DNA of 64,000 nucleotides from JACNIZ01 sp964344765 (GTDB lineage: Bacteria; Planctomycetota; UBA1135): contig CAYFOM010000018.1 of assembly GCA_964344765.1 (NCBI GenBank), positions 1-64,000 on the forward strand, in the 5' to 3' direction. Made by a program: the position numbers and the translations under genes. Shown here piece after piece: positions 50,017-60,500 of the stretch (positions are counted from its first letter, which is position 1; every line of letters starts with the position of its first letter). The notes beneath the pieces were generated by a model. That model did not search any database, had not been told where the DNA came from, and saw only the letters and a program-made list of their open reading frames with translations.

Positions 50017-53000
50017 ATGAATCGGCCCCAGCTATCGTTTCTTCGCCTGTTCGCACTACTCCTGTCCCTCGCTTTTGCCGCTCCCGCCCACGCGGATCAA
50101 GGGGCGAAGCGCGAAGACCGCAAGGCCGTCGCCGCGTTGGATCGATTTAGCGAAGCTATTTCACTGGATGGCTTACCCGAGTCGGTGGACCTGCGGCCGT
50201 ACTTGCCCGAAGTCGGCGCGCAAACCATGAATGACTGCGCAGCGTGGGCGTTTGGTTATGCCGCGCGCAGCTACTTAGAGGCCATCGACCAAGGTTGGCG
50301 GCCGGATAGCGACGAACGAATTTTCTCCCCCACTTTTATCTACAACCAAGTCAATGACGGCGTCGACCATGGCAGCCGAGTAGACAAGGTGCTGGATTTA
50401 TTAATGAATCAAGGCGCCGCAACTCTGAAGACTGCGCCCTACTTGGCAAAGGATTACCTCACCCAACCGCCTGGGATTTCTAAGCTCGAGGCGGAAAACT
50501 TCCGCATTGCCGATTTTGTGGTCCTGCCCGATGGACCAACCATCCGCCGAGCCTTAGCCGAAGGCCATATCGTGCTTTGCTGTGTGCGCACCAATCCGAT
50601 TTTCAGTTCCGGGCACTCGCGGCCTTACACCAAAGAGGAACACACTCGCGGTCAAGCGGCGCGTCGGCCGGATCAGCCCCATGGTTTTCATGCGATGGCG
50701 ATTGTTGGCTACAGTGATCAGCGACAGGCATATTTGTTCATGAATTCATGGGGCAAGCAGTGGGGCGAAGACGGTTTTCTGTGGGTTTCCTACGACGTGC
50801 TGGATCGGTTTAACAACGAGCAAGAAACCACAAACTTGATGGACTTCGCGTTGGTCATGCTCGACCGCCGTGAGCCGGTGGTTAAGGTCAACGGCAGTTA
50901 CAAAGTCGTGCAGTTTGAATCACTTCAAGCCCACGTTTTCGCTGCCTACGCCGGACGCGATCCACAGGCGGACGTCGAAACGTGGCGGTACACGGTCAGC
51001 CTGCGCGGCAAGGCCGATGCGTTGAAGTATGTAAAGAAAGTCGATTGGAATGTTCCTGGCGTCAGCGGTAGCCAAATTGCATCGACCGAAAACTCCCAAA
51101 CGGCTTTCCGCGTCACAGGTCGTTCTCCGCAGCCCAAAATTGCAATCAGCGGCGTTGCCACGATGAGCAATGGCACCCAGGTCAAATTGAGCGCGGAAAC
51201 CGAGGTGCCCGACTCAATGAAGCGAGACCTGCAGGTCAAGCGCATCGATGCGTTTCACCGCGAAACCGAGGATGGCATCCAAACTTGGCGCTGGACCTTA
51301 ATGCCGCAGATGTCCGATGCAAACTGGCGCGAACTGCAAAGCATCGAATGGGCGATTTATACGGAAAGCGCTGAGTTCCCGAATAAGACTTATCAGCACG
51401 ACGGCGGCTTACCACCCCAATGGAGCTTTGATAGCTTGGCGATGCCGAGTTTCCACACCTCCAAGCCATTTGCCGGCGTCGGCCGATTCAGGTTTCGCGA
51501 CGGAAGCCTACAGGTCGCCGAATTCCATGCCGACGACTTCACTGCCGAGCCCATAAAGTACGGCAAGTTCGATTACGTCACTCGACCGGAAGGCGTCGAC
51601 GGTGCGCGCGGCTGGCATTATTTGGAAATGCGCGCGCTTTATCCCGAAGCGTGGAAGGACAACATCATGGGTGTGCGCATGGGTGCGGGCACGTCGGCAA
51701 CTTGGCATAGCGGGCAAGCCAGACAAATTGGTGGACCTGAGCCATACATGCATGTTTATTCCACCTACGTCGACGGCCCGTTTTGGCCGGATTCCATGAT
51801 CTTCTTCCGCACGCCCGGTGCACTAGGTCGTAGCACGCCGGCGATGACCAACGGGCCGATTATTTTGCCGGAAAGCGCGGCGTGGCATGACCCGTGGCCC
51901 GATGGCAAAAATTTGGATTCACCCGGCCGCGGCTATGGACTGAACTATCGCGACCGGTTCGCCGGCTTTGTCAATGGCAAGCCGCAATGGGAAGTCATGG
52001 TTTTCTTGGATGGCAACGCGAACCTCGGCATTGTGGAGCAGATTGAATGGAAGTTCGACGAACACGTCCAGCCGAATGCTGAGCTGCAAACCAAAGTGCA
52101 TAACTGGGAAAAGCACCTATTCCAAAACCTGCTGACTTCGGCTCCGTTCTCCGCAACCGCAACCTGCACCGACTACAACGGCTTCAACTTCGATTTAACC
52201 ATCGATGTACAACCACGCAGCACAATGAATACGGCGTTATCGGTAGACCTCACTGCGATTCCGGTTCCGGAGCTGGCCGAGCAAACCCCGAACCAAAGCC
52301 TCGCCGATGTTTCCCTGGTGGGGCTAAGCCATGACATTCAAGGAGTTCGCTCCGTCAAAGCCTGGGCTCATCGTTCATGGGGCGGTGTAATTCCAGTCCA
52401 ACTTGGTTGGTGGCAATACAACCAATCTCCGCAACCCGGATTCGCCCGAATCGAAACGTCGGCGACTCAGCCAACCACATTCTTGCTCGAATACGACGAC
52501 GGCAGTGTGACGGCGCTGCAAGCCAGCCCACATTCCAAGGCACCGGTTCCAACTCCAACCCCGCTGCAAGTATTGGTTCGCGAGAGGTACAAAGGAGTCA
52601 TCAACGGCAAACCATGGTGGGAAGTCGAAGCTCAATTACGTGGCGACCAGTCTTTGTTGAATCAAGCGACCGAACGCAATTGGTCGGTGAAACTGCAAAA
52701 CAGAGAGAAGATTGACCTTCAGTCCCAACAAAACAGCTCAGCAATCCTCTTTGCCACCTCCTACCCGGGCAAGGTCACAGTTGAACTGAAATTCAAGGAA
52801 GACGAGCCCCCCACCAAGGTTTCGGCTTTGGTTACCACGCTCGCCAAACGGTTACCGGACCGATACGAAGTCCGCATGGAAGAAGGTTGGTTTTTCGACG
52901 CCCTTGCCGAAGCTGGCCCCAACGCCGATCCGTGGGCTATCGATCAGCCGCCTACTCCGTACCGCTTCCGAATCGTTGCATCCGAGGAAGCAATGGCGCG

Positions 53001-53859
53001 AATCAAAGAGGTTGAGTACGCAGTCATCAACGATTGGGAGCTGCGGCGAAATAAGGATCAGCCGGAGCAAGCGTTGGAGCCTCAACTGACGACGATTGCC
53101 GCTAGCTGGCCGGATCAATCCTACTTCGAGCACACCATTAACTGCACTTCCGACGACGTCCTGCACGTCACCCCAACCTTGACCTTCCAAGATGGAACCA
53201 AAAAAGCTTTGAAGACTTTGGTGGCCGGAGATTTACGTCGCGGAGTCCCGTGGACACCCAATGAGAACCGGCCCACCGTTTCGGTAAGCGATTGGGGCGA
53301 CGTCGACGGCCGCCGCGCTGCGTTGGTGCGCACCTCGGTACACAACGGAAGCAAGACCAACAACCTGATGCGGTCGGAGTTAACCGCCAGCACGCCGCTC
53401 ACCCCTGCCGGGAATTCACCGATTGCCAGCTTCGACTTCGGTCAATCCCTGCGTGAGTTTTTGATTTTCGAATCCACCCAGTTTTTGTCGGCCGACCTCA
53501 TCCGCCGCGATCCGTGGGCTATCGGCTTTGAAGAGGAAACGCTTGCCTTGCGGCGGGCGGACGCCAAATTCCCTGCTGCGCCGGCCAAGCCTCAAATCTT
53601 GGTTCGAGGAGATCCCGGTCCCGGTAAGGTCTTTTTTGTCCGTATTGCCGGGCCGACATCACTACTCGCGCAGGTAAAAAACGTCCGATACGACATGACG
53701 GTTGGAGGCAAGCGGCTGGCGCTTGTACCGGTCACTCGCTTGGGTGAATCCAGCGAAAATTTTGAGGTTCGCGTCTATGACGCCTACCCCAGAAACATCA
53801 CTGCGCGCTTGTATGGTGACAACGGCTTGCTTCCAGGCGGCCAAATTCAGCTCAAATAG
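50017..53859 (+). CDS. Secreted papain-like (C1) protease with repeated C-terminal beta domains
   Basis: About 1,280 residues from ATG 50017; ATG 49996 is an alternative. Signal MNRPQLSFLRLFALLLSLAFAAPAHA. Catalytic residues: C74 in EVGAQTMNDCAAWAFGYA, His near 225 in GFHAMAIVGYSD, Asn near 243 in FMNSWGKQWGEDGF. These are the C1 triad without a propeptide of usual length. The rest (~300-1,280) contains at least four related blocks of 90-120 residues (for example at ~330-400, ~430-520, ~660-770, ~880-960) with a W..-L...-V-W pattern, reminiscent of prokaryotic YEATS-like domains; this is tentative. It is divergent from the hybrid kinase, about 110 bp apart. Target unknown. Confidence 0.88.
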   Translation: MNRPQLSFLRLFALLLSLAFAAPAHADQGAKREDRKAVAALDRFSEAISLDGLPESVDLRPYLPEVGAQTMNDCAAWAFGYAARSYLEAIDQGWRPDSDERIFSPTFIYNQVNDGVDHGSRVDKVLDLLMNQGAATLKTAPYLAKDYLTQPPGISKLEAENFRIADFVVLPDGPTIRRALAEGHIVLCCVRTNPIFSSGHSRPYTKEEHTRGQAARRPDQPHGFHAMAIVGYSDQRQAYLFMNSWGKQWGEDGFLWVSYDVLDRFNNEQETTNLMDFALVMLDRREPVVKVNGSYKVVQFESLQAHVFAAYAGRDPQADVETWRYTVSLRGKADALKYVKKVDWNVPGVSGSQIASTENSQTAFRVTGRSPQPKIAISGVATMSNGTQVKLSAETEVPDSMKRDLQVKRIDAFHRETEDGIQTWRWTLMPQMSDANWRELQSIEWAIYTESAEFPNKTYQHDGGLPPQWSFDSLAMPSFHTSKPFAGVGRFRFRDGSLQVAEFHADDFTAEPIKYGKFDYVTRPEGVDGARGWHYLEMRALYPEAWKDNIMGVRMGAGTSATWHSGQARQIGGPEPYMHVYSTYVDGPFWPDSMIFFRTPGALGRSTPAMTNGPIILPESAAWHDPWPDGKNLDSPGRGYGLNYRDRFAGFVNGKPQWEVMVFLDGNANLGIVEQIEWKFDEHVQPNAELQTKVHNWEKHLFQNLLTSAPFSATATCTDYNGFNFDLTIDVQPRSTMNTALSVDLTAIPVPELAEQTPNQSLADVSLVGLSHDIQGVRSVKAWAHRSWGGVIPVQLGWWQYNQSPQPGFARIETSATQPTTFLLEYDDGSVTALQASPHSKAPVPTPTPLQVLVRERYKGVINGKPWWEVEAQLRGDQSLLNQATERNWSVKLQNREKIDLQSQQNSSAILFATSYPGKVTVELKFKEDEPPTKVSALVTTLAKRLPDRYEVRMEEGWFFDALAEAGPNADPWAIDQPPTPYRFRIVASEEAMARIKEVEYAVINDWELRRNKDQPEQALEPQLTTIAASWPDQSYFEHTINCTSDDVLHVTPTLTFQDGTKKALKTLVAGDLRRGVPWTPNENRPTVSVSDWGDVDGRRAALVRTSVHNGSKTNNLMRSELTASTPLTPAGNSPIASFDFGQSLREFLIFESTQFLSADLIRRDPWAIGFEEETLALRRADAKFPAAPAKPQILVRGDPGPGKVFFVRIAGPTSLLAQVKNVRYDMTVGGKRLALVPVTRLGESSENFEVRVYDAYPRNITARLYGDNGLLPGGQIQLK

Positions 53860-53863
53860 CGCC

Positions 53864-53939
53864 AGAACTAGTTCTTATGGTTGATAGGGTTAAAACACGG
53901 CCCCGCCCCTGGGTCGGCCCCAAGGTCCGCCTGGCGGAC
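53864..53939. other. Two dyads in the gap between two protease genes
   Basis: AGAACTAGTTCT (53864-53875) is a perfect 12-bp palindrome just after the papain-like gene's stop. GTCCGCC-T-GGCGGAC (53925-53939) is a 7-bp hairpin in a C-rich stretch about 50 bp before the subtilisin ATG. Neither has a T-run. They may be a weak terminator, an operator or a leader structure. The rest of the 128-bp gap shows nothing more. Confidence 0.45.
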
Positions 53940-53987
53940 ATCTCCCTCCGCGGTCGCCCCTAGCCGCCCCTCCCCCCTAGATACTCG

Positions 53988-56096
53988 ATGAAGAAATCCC
54001 TGGCATTGGCAGGGCTCGCGTTCGCGTGTGCTCTGATCTCCCCCTCCTCCGCTCAAGTCCAGCAAAACTCTGCCCCACTCTTTGAAGAAGTTTCCGGTGA
54101 ACGGGAATTTTCCGGTTGGATGATCGCCCGTCCGGTGCAGCCGGCCGACATGGTCAATAAGGGCATGACCCAAGCCGAAGCCGACACGCTGCATGCGCTC
54201 GGTCACGGCGTCATGGGTGGCTACGCGGTTCGCGATTTTGTTTCGGTAACCGATGAATACATCTTCGCGCTGCCCGAAGGTCGCGACGAAAACGCGATGG
54301 CGCGCGAACTGATGGCGACCGGCGCGTTTCAGTACGTTGAGCCGGATTGGATCCTGTATCCGATCGCGACGCCGAACGATGGTTTGCTGAGTTATCAGTG
54401 GCACCACAACGCCAACATCATGGATTCGTTTGGCGGTTGGGACATTCACACCGGTAACCCGTCGACGGTAGTTGCTTACTGCGACACCGGCGTGATGACC
54501 GACCACGAAGACTTGCTGGCAAACCGCGTCGAAGGTTACAACGCGGTGGATCAACAGTGGGAAAGCAATGGCGGCAACATTGGTCCGGTGCATTACCACG
54601 GCACTTCGGTGACCGGTTGCGGCTCGGCCAACGGTAACAACGGCGTTGGTGTATCCGGCGTGGGTTGGAACTTGGGCCACCGCATGATGCGCGTGTCGAA
54701 CGACTCGGGCGGCGGTGCTTACAACTCGACGCTGAACCATGCTGCGCGAACTGCCATTGAGCAGGGCGATAAAGTGGCAAGTGTTTCGTACTCGGGTCCG
54801 GATTCGAGTACTAACCTGACTTCGGCAACTTACATCAAGAGCATTGGTGGCTTGTTGTTCTGGGCAGCCGGCAACGACAGCCGCAACCTGACTTACGGCA
54901 ACCGCGATAACGATGACATCATGATCATCGGCGCGACCACCGACACCGATGCGCGCGCGTCGTTCTCGGCTTATGGTCAGTATGTTGACTTGATGGCGCC
55001 GGGTGAAGATGTGGTTTCGACTTACACCTCGAACACTTCTTCTTACGCTTACGTAAGTGGTACCAGCTTTGCCTGCCCGATCGCAGCCGGTTTGGCCGGT
55101 TTGATCTGGTCCTACGATCCTTCGCTGACTCCGGATGAAGTCGAAGACTTCCTTAAGAACGGTTGCGATGACCTCGGTTCCAATGGCGTTGACAACACCT
55201 ATGGTTATGGTCGCGTGAACACCAATGGTTCGCTGACTCTGGCTGGATCGGGCGGCGGCGGCAACCCGCCGGTAGCCGATTTCTCTGGCAACCCGGTTTC
55301 GGGTACTGCTCCGTTGAACGTCAGCTTCAGCGACCTCAGCACCAACAGCCCCACTTCTTGGGCATGGAACTTCGGTGACGGCCACACTTCGAACGCGCAA
55401 AACCCGAGCCACACTTACACTTCGGCTGGTGATTACACCGTGACTTTGACCGTCAGCAACAACGATGGTCAAGACAGTGAAGTCAAGACGAACTACATTT
55501 CGGTGGCTGCCGGTGGTACTGCACCGACTGCGGCATTCTCTGGTACTCCGACTTCAGGAACCGTGCCGTTGGACGTCAGCTTCTCGGATGCTTCGACCGA
55601 CAACCCGACTTCGTGGTCGTGGGACTTTGGCGATGGCAACACGTCGACCGCTCAAAACCCGACTCACACCTACACGGCAGCCGGCACTTACACGGTTTCG
55701 CTGACGGTCAGCAATGCTTACGGCAACGATACCGAAACCAAGGTTGACTACGTCACGGCAAACGCTGGTGGTGGATACACCGGTCAAGGTTTCATTCTTT
55801 CGAAGAATGCTGACTTCTCGACGAACGACACCGTGTTTGATCGCACTGACACCATTTACATTAAGGTGTGGATGGATGTGGTTGATAGCAGCGACATCAA
55901 GTTGAAATGGTGGCAGTTGAAGAAGAATGGCCAGAAGGTTCGTCAGAACATGACCAACAATGGTGATAACAGCTACACCGCGAGCTTTGACTTAACTGGA
56001 CTCCCGTCGACTCAAACCAAGTGGTTCTTCAAGGCCAGAATTCAGGATTACAGCGGCATTCGCTATATCCCGAAGAAGACCATTCGGGTTTACTAG
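53988..56096 (+). CDS. Secreted subtilisin-like (S8) protease with two PKD domains
   Basis: 702 residues. Signal MKKSLALAGLAFACALISPSSAQ, a short I9-like propeptide, then the S8 catalytic domain. The Asp is in AYCDTGVMTDHEDL (near 166), His in YHGTSVTG (near 203) and Ser in SGTSFACPIAAG (near 359). A Gly linker is followed by PKD domain 1 (~425-510, PVADFSGNPVSGTAPLNVSF ... WNFGDGHTS ... TVSNNDGQ) and PKD 2 (~515-600, APTAAFSGTPTSGTVPLDVSF ... WDFGDGNTS). The last ~95 residues are a separate domain (KNADFSTNDTVF ... IRYIPKKTIRVY). PKD domains usually bind polysaccharides or proteins. A strong terminator follows. Confidence 0.95.
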   Translation: MKKSLALAGLAFACALISPSSAQVQQNSAPLFEEVSGEREFSGWMIARPVQPADMVNKGMTQAEADTLHALGHGVMGGYAVRDFVSVTDEYIFALPEGRDENAMARELMATGAFQYVEPDWILYPIATPNDGLLSYQWHHNANIMDSFGGWDIHTGNPSTVVAYCDTGVMTDHEDLLANRVEGYNAVDQQWESNGGNIGPVHYHGTSVTGCGSANGNNGVGVSGVGWNLGHRMMRVSNDSGGGAYNSTLNHAARTAIEQGDKVASVSYSGPDSSTNLTSATYIKSIGGLLFWAAGNDSRNLTYGNRDNDDIMIIGATTDTDARASFSAYGQYVDLMAPGEDVVSTYTSNTSSYAYVSGTSFACPIAAGLAGLIWSYDPSLTPDEVEDFLKNGCDDLGSNGVDNTYGYGRVNTNGSLTLAGSGGGGNPPVADFSGNPVSGTAPLNVSFSDLSTNSPTSWAWNFGDGHTSNAQNPSHTYTSAGDYTVTLTVSNNDGQDSEVKTNYISVAAGGTAPTAAFSGTPTSGTVPLDVSFSDASTDNPTSWSWDFGDGNTSTAQNPTHTYTAAGTYTVSLTVSNAYGNDTETKVDYVTANAGGGYTGQGFILSKNADFSTNDTVFDRTDTIYIKVWMDVVDSSDIKLKWWQLKKNGQKVRQNMTNNGDNSYTASFDLTGLPSTQTKWFFKARIQDYSGIRYIPKKTIRVY

Positions 56097-56118
56097 TCGC
56101 TGGTCAAGCGACACCTTT

Positions 56119-56144
56119 CCCCGGTCCACTGTGGTGGGCCGGGG
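56119..56144 (+). terminator. Intrinsic terminator after the subtilisin gene
   Basis: CCCCGG and CCGGGG arms with inner CCAC/GTGG pairing (one mismatched pair of bases between the blocks) form a strong GC stem, followed by ATTTTTTTA. It begins 22 bp after the stop codon at 56096. Confidence 0.88.
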
Positions 56145-56158
56145 ATTTTTTTATGCAG

Positions 56159-56575
56159 TCAGCTACGATCGCGAATGGTCGTCCACGGAGCGTTCTCGTG
56201 TTCCTCAACCACCATCGGTTCTTTGAACTCGGGGCTGGCGAGGATGGCTAAGAACACACACGGCTCATCGAAGATGTTGTAGCTGCCGTGGACTTCATTG
56301 ACCGGCACGTGCGCGACCTCACCGGCCGACATGATGCGGCTTTTTTCGCCCACCCACTGCTCGACCTTGCCTTCTAGGTAGTAGATGGCTTCTTCAAAAT
56401 GCGGATGGCGGTGAAAGCGATGCGCTTCGCCGGGCGGCATGGTGACGCGCACCAACATCAAGTGCTTGCTTTCGGTCAGCGGCGGTTTGACCAACCACTC
56501 GTGCGGTCCCCACGGCAACTCCTCGACGATGACGTTGGGAGTGCTGACGAATCGTTGGCATTCTTTTCCGCACAT
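56159..56575 (-). CDS. Cupin-domain protein
   Basis: 138 residues. The double-stranded beta-helix motifs are visible: PPGEAHRFHRHPHFEEAIYYLEGKVEQWVG (cupin motif 1, with three His ligands and Glu) and MSAGEVAHVPVNEVHGSYNI (motif 2, His). The metal-binding residues are intact. An N-terminal CGKEC pair of Cys could be a small extra metal or redox site. Role unknown; such proteins sense or modify small molecules. It follows the TIM-barrel gene by 44 bp on the same strand. Confidence 0.9.
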   Translation of the reverse strand: MCGKECQRFVSTPNVIVEELPWGPHEWLVKPPLTESKHLMLVRVTMPPGEAHRFHRHPHFEEAIYYLEGKVEQWVGEKSRIMSAGEVAHVPVNEVHGSYNIFDEPCVFLAILASPEFKEPMVVEEHENAPWTTIRDRS

Positions 56576-56619
56576 AGTATTCAGGTTTGTGTGAACCGCC
56601 GACAGCGCAAAAGAATGAA

Positions 56620-57465
56620 CTATTTCGGCAAGCGAAGCGCTTTGAAGTCTTCGATTTGTTTCTTAATCGCAACCTCGGTCGGGAAGCGTTCGGTGGAGCT
56701 GGCACCGTAGAAACCATCGATGCCTTCGACCCGCTGCAGAATGTAGTCGGCATCCGGCGGCATCGCAAGCGGGCCGCCGTGGCAGAGGCAGATCACGTCT
56801 TCGCGGATCGACTTGCACACTTCGACGATCTTTTGGATCTCGGTCACGCACTGATCCAGCGGATCGACCGTTTCTGCACCGATGGTGCCGCCCGATGTGC
56901 AACCCATGTGGGCGACAATGATGTCGGCACCGGCTTCGGTCATCATCTTCGCTTCATCGGTATTGAACACGTACGGCGTCGTCAGCATGTCCATCTCGTG
57001 CGCCATCGCGACGATGTCGACCTCAAGCCCATAGCCCATTCCGGTTTCTTCCAGCGTGTCGCGAATGCGACCTTCGAATAATCCAACGGTCGGGAAGTTT
57101 TGAATTCCGGCGAACCCTAGTCCCTTCAGTTCAGCCAGGAACAAATGCGGAATCATGAACGGGTCGGTGCCGCAAACACCGGCCAGCACCGGCGTGTGCT
57201 CGACCACCGGCAGCACCTCGTACGCCATCTCTTTGACGATTTCATTGGCGTTGCCATACGGCATCAAACCCGCCGTCGAACCGCGACCGGCCATGCGGTA
57301 ACGGCCGGAGTTGTAGATGATCAGCAGATCAATGCCGCCGGCCTCTTCGCTCTTCGCGGAAATGCCGGTGCCGGCGCCGCCGCCGATGATCGGAATGCCG
57401 TTGGCGATCTGCTCGCGGAAGCGCGCCATGATGCTGGCGCGGGATTCGGGGGTGGGAATTTTCAT
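56620..57465 (-). CDS. TIM-barrel signal-transduction / phosphoenolpyruvate hydrolase family protein
   Basis: About 281 residues from ATG 57465 (the longer frame overlaps the divergent ThuA gene). IIGGGAGTGISAKSEEAGGIDLLIIYNSGRYRMAGRGSTAGLMPYGNANEIV is the strongly conserved N-terminal block of this family; PVLAGVCGTDPF, GFAGIQNFPTVGLFEG and IIVAHMGCTSGG follow. Members belong to the TIM-br_sig_trns group near PEP hydrolase and UPF0261 C-terminal domains, with unclear biochemistry. It forms a two-gene operon with the downstream cupin; an enzyme-plus-small-molecule-binding pair is plausible. ATG is 84 bp from the divergent ThuA gene. Confidence 0.88.
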   Translation of the reverse strand: MKIPTPESRASIMARFREQIANGIPIIGGGAGTGISAKSEEAGGIDLLIIYNSGRYRMAGRGSTAGLMPYGNANEIVKEMAYEVLPVVEHTPVLAGVCGTDPFMIPHLFLAELKGLGFAGIQNFPTVGLFEGRIRDTLEETGMGYGLEVDIVAMAHEMDMLTTPYVFNTDEAKMMTEAGADIIVAHMGCTSGGTIGAETVDPLDQCVTEIQKIVEVCKSIREDVICLCHGGPLAMPPDADYILQRVEGIDGFYGASSTERFPTEVAIKKQIEDFKALRLPK

Positions 57466-57549
57466 GGTCGGGGGAAGGGCAACGAATGCGTATTGGATCA
57501 TGGATCGGCTTGAGTGGTTGGTCAAGCCAACCCGTGGTACAAATGTCAC

Positions 57550-60500
57550 ATGCTGGCTCCCCTGACCCTGGCCTTGGCCGCTGCTTTCGGCCTCCTCCAA
57601 ACTACGCCCCCCACAACGTCGGAAACAGATTGCGCCAATCACGCGCCGAGCTGCAGCGAGCATTCTGCGGGTTGCGGTTCTCACGGCGCCACCACGCTTG
57701 CCGACCGCGCCGACGCTGCGACGCTGGCTTCGCTGACCAAATCCGAACCTATTTCACAGGTGAAAGCCAAGCGCTTGAACGTGATGTTCATCGGCGACCG
57801 CGGCCATCACCGGCCGGAAGAGCGGCTGCACGACGTCTACGGTTCGTTGTTGCGCGCTGGATTCGCCATCGATTGGGAAGAGGATCTGGAAGACATCACC
57901 CGTGATCGCCTAAACGATTACGACTGCGTGATGATGTACGCCAATCAGGCGCAGCACCGCGTGGTTCCGGCTCAATTTTTCCAAGCACTGAAGGGTTATG
58001 TGCATGACGGCGGCGGATTCGTGGCGGTGCACTGCACGTCGGGTTGTTTTATGGAATCGCAGGAGTGGCTGGAGTTTGTCGGCGCGCGTTTTGTGTCGCA
58101 CGGCGCCGAGGTGTTCCAGCAGGAGGTGGTTGCGCCCGAGCACGAAGTGATGAAGGGTTGGGCCAACTTTGAGTCGTGGGATGAAACTTATGTGCAAACC
58201 CACTTCGAAAGTGATCGCGTGGTGCTGACCAAACGCGGCACCGAGCCGTGGAGTTGGGTGCGCCAAGCCGGCAAAGGGCGCATTTACTACACCGCTTCGG
58301 GACATGATCACCGCGTGTGGCGACAGCCGGCGTTTTTAGACTTGTTGATTCGCGCAATGGATTGGACTGCCGGCGCTGAGAAAGCTGCGGCGCGTCAGGC
58401 GGTAACTGGACCGAAGTGGGAGTACGTCGAAGCCGAATGGGCACCCAACTACGAAGGACGCGATCCGAATCCGCCGATGCAGGTGGCATCGACGCCGGCA
58501 CAAGCCGAAGTAGCGATGATTGTTCCCGCGGGTTTCCGCGCGCAGGTTTTTGCCGCCGAACCAATGGTGGTAAATCCAATCGCATTGGCGTGGGATGAAC
58601 GCGGCCGGTGTTGGGTGGCCGAATCGCCGGACTATCCGAACACCGTCAACGACGACGGCGTGGGTTTGGATTCGATCAGCATCTTGGAAGACACCGATGG
58701 CGATGGCCGCGCCGACAAAAAGACCGTCTTCGCCGACAAGCTGAATTTGCCGACTTCGATTTTGAAAGTCAAAGGCGGCATCCTCGTCACCCACGCACCC
58801 GATCTACTTTTCCTGCGCGACGACGACGGCGACGACAAGTGCGACGGTCGCGAGGTTGTGTTCAGCGGTTTTGGTCGTTGGGATACGCACGCCGGACCTT
58901 CCAACTTGCGTTGGGGCCCCGATAACTACGTCTGGGGCGCAGTCGGTTATTCCGCCTTCGAACGTGCCGACGGCAGCAAGTTCGGCAGTGGATTGTGGCG
59001 CTGGAAGCCAGGCATGAAAGAACCCGAATTCATGGCTCAATTCACCAATAACACCTGGGGATTGGGTTTCCGCGATGACGGTGAAGTGTTTGGATCGACC
59101 GCAAACGGAGCGCCGTCATTCTTCATGGGCGCGCCGAAACCGGTGTTGGCAAACAGCGCACCCAACGCTCCCGGAGCTGCGCAGACTTTCAGCACCGCAG
59201 TTTTCCACCCGGCGCTGGAGCGCATCCGCCAAGGCGACTTCATGGGTAAGTTCACGTCGGCAGCCGGGCATAACTTCTTAACCGGTTCGCAGGTTCCGCA
59301 AACTTGGCATGACTCGGCGTTGGTGTGTGGACCCACCGGCCACCTAGTTGGACGCTTGGATTCCTACGCCCATGGCTCCGGTTACCGCACCCGCGATGCA
59401 TTCAACTTCTGCGTTTCACTGGATGACTGGTTCTGCCCAGTTCACGCCGAAGTCGGCCCTGACGGCGCAGTATGGGTCGCCGACTTTTCGCAATACATCA
59501 TTCTGCACAACCTGCCCGGCAACCCGGAGCGCGGTTTGCCCAAAGTTGAATACGGAAAAGGAAACGCCCACCTCAACCCGTTGCGCGACACCAGTCACGG
59601 TCGAATCTTCCGCATTTTCCGTGATGACGCCACCACCATTACACCGAATTTAGCTTCTCCTGATTTTGAGGCTTGGATTCAAGCAATTCATCACCCCAAC
59701 AAGTTTTGGAAGGACACTGCGCGGCGAATGCTGGTGCAGTCCATGCAGGAAAACTATGCGGATATGCTGAGCAAACCAACCGCAACCAGTCGAGGGATTA
59801 TCCTGGGAATGGCCCGTAAGATTGCTGAAAGTGGAGAAAATGAACCTCATTTCTTCTGGAAGAATCTGGCAAACCGCATGTCTTCCGGGCTCATATCACC
59901 GGACCCTGCACTCGTCAAAGTCTCGTTGACCTATCTGCCGGAGTTTGATTGGCCTGAAGAACACTCAGCCAGCTTAATGCTTCTAGACAGCGGACTCTTG
60001 GATTCCGCGAACGCGAATCTTCGCCGTCACGCTTACATCGCCGCGGCGCGGTTGCCTGAATCCCAAGCAATTGGCGTAGCGTTGGCTGGACGCGCAGTTT
60101 TGGAGCAAGGCGATGACCCGTGGATTCCTCAGGTTTTGAATGCTGCAATCGCCCAGCACGCCAAACCATTCTTGGCTGCAGCGACGCCTTTGCTGCCGCG
60201 CGAAACCGAGGGCGAAACAGTGAACTTGTTCCCGAACCCTGGATTCGAAAAAGCTGACCCTAATGACGAAAGCCAACCGTTGGCTTGGCGCGTGCGCGTT
60301 TACAGCGGCGAAGCCAAACACACTTGGGAGGAAGGCCTCGGCCGCGGCGGCAGCAAAGCGTTATCCATCTGGTCTACGACTGGCGCCGATACATCTTGGT
60401 GTACGGACATCGCCGTCGAGCCCAACACGCGTTACCGCTTGTCGGGTTGGATTCACACTCATGGCGTCACCCACCCGGGCGGCACGCATGGCGCGCTGTT

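Noticed and set aside
53868..55472. Open frame of 534 codons on the minus strand
   Set aside because: It lies antisense to the subtilisin-PKD gene, has no recognisable domain, and its repeats are the mirror of the PKD coding sequence.
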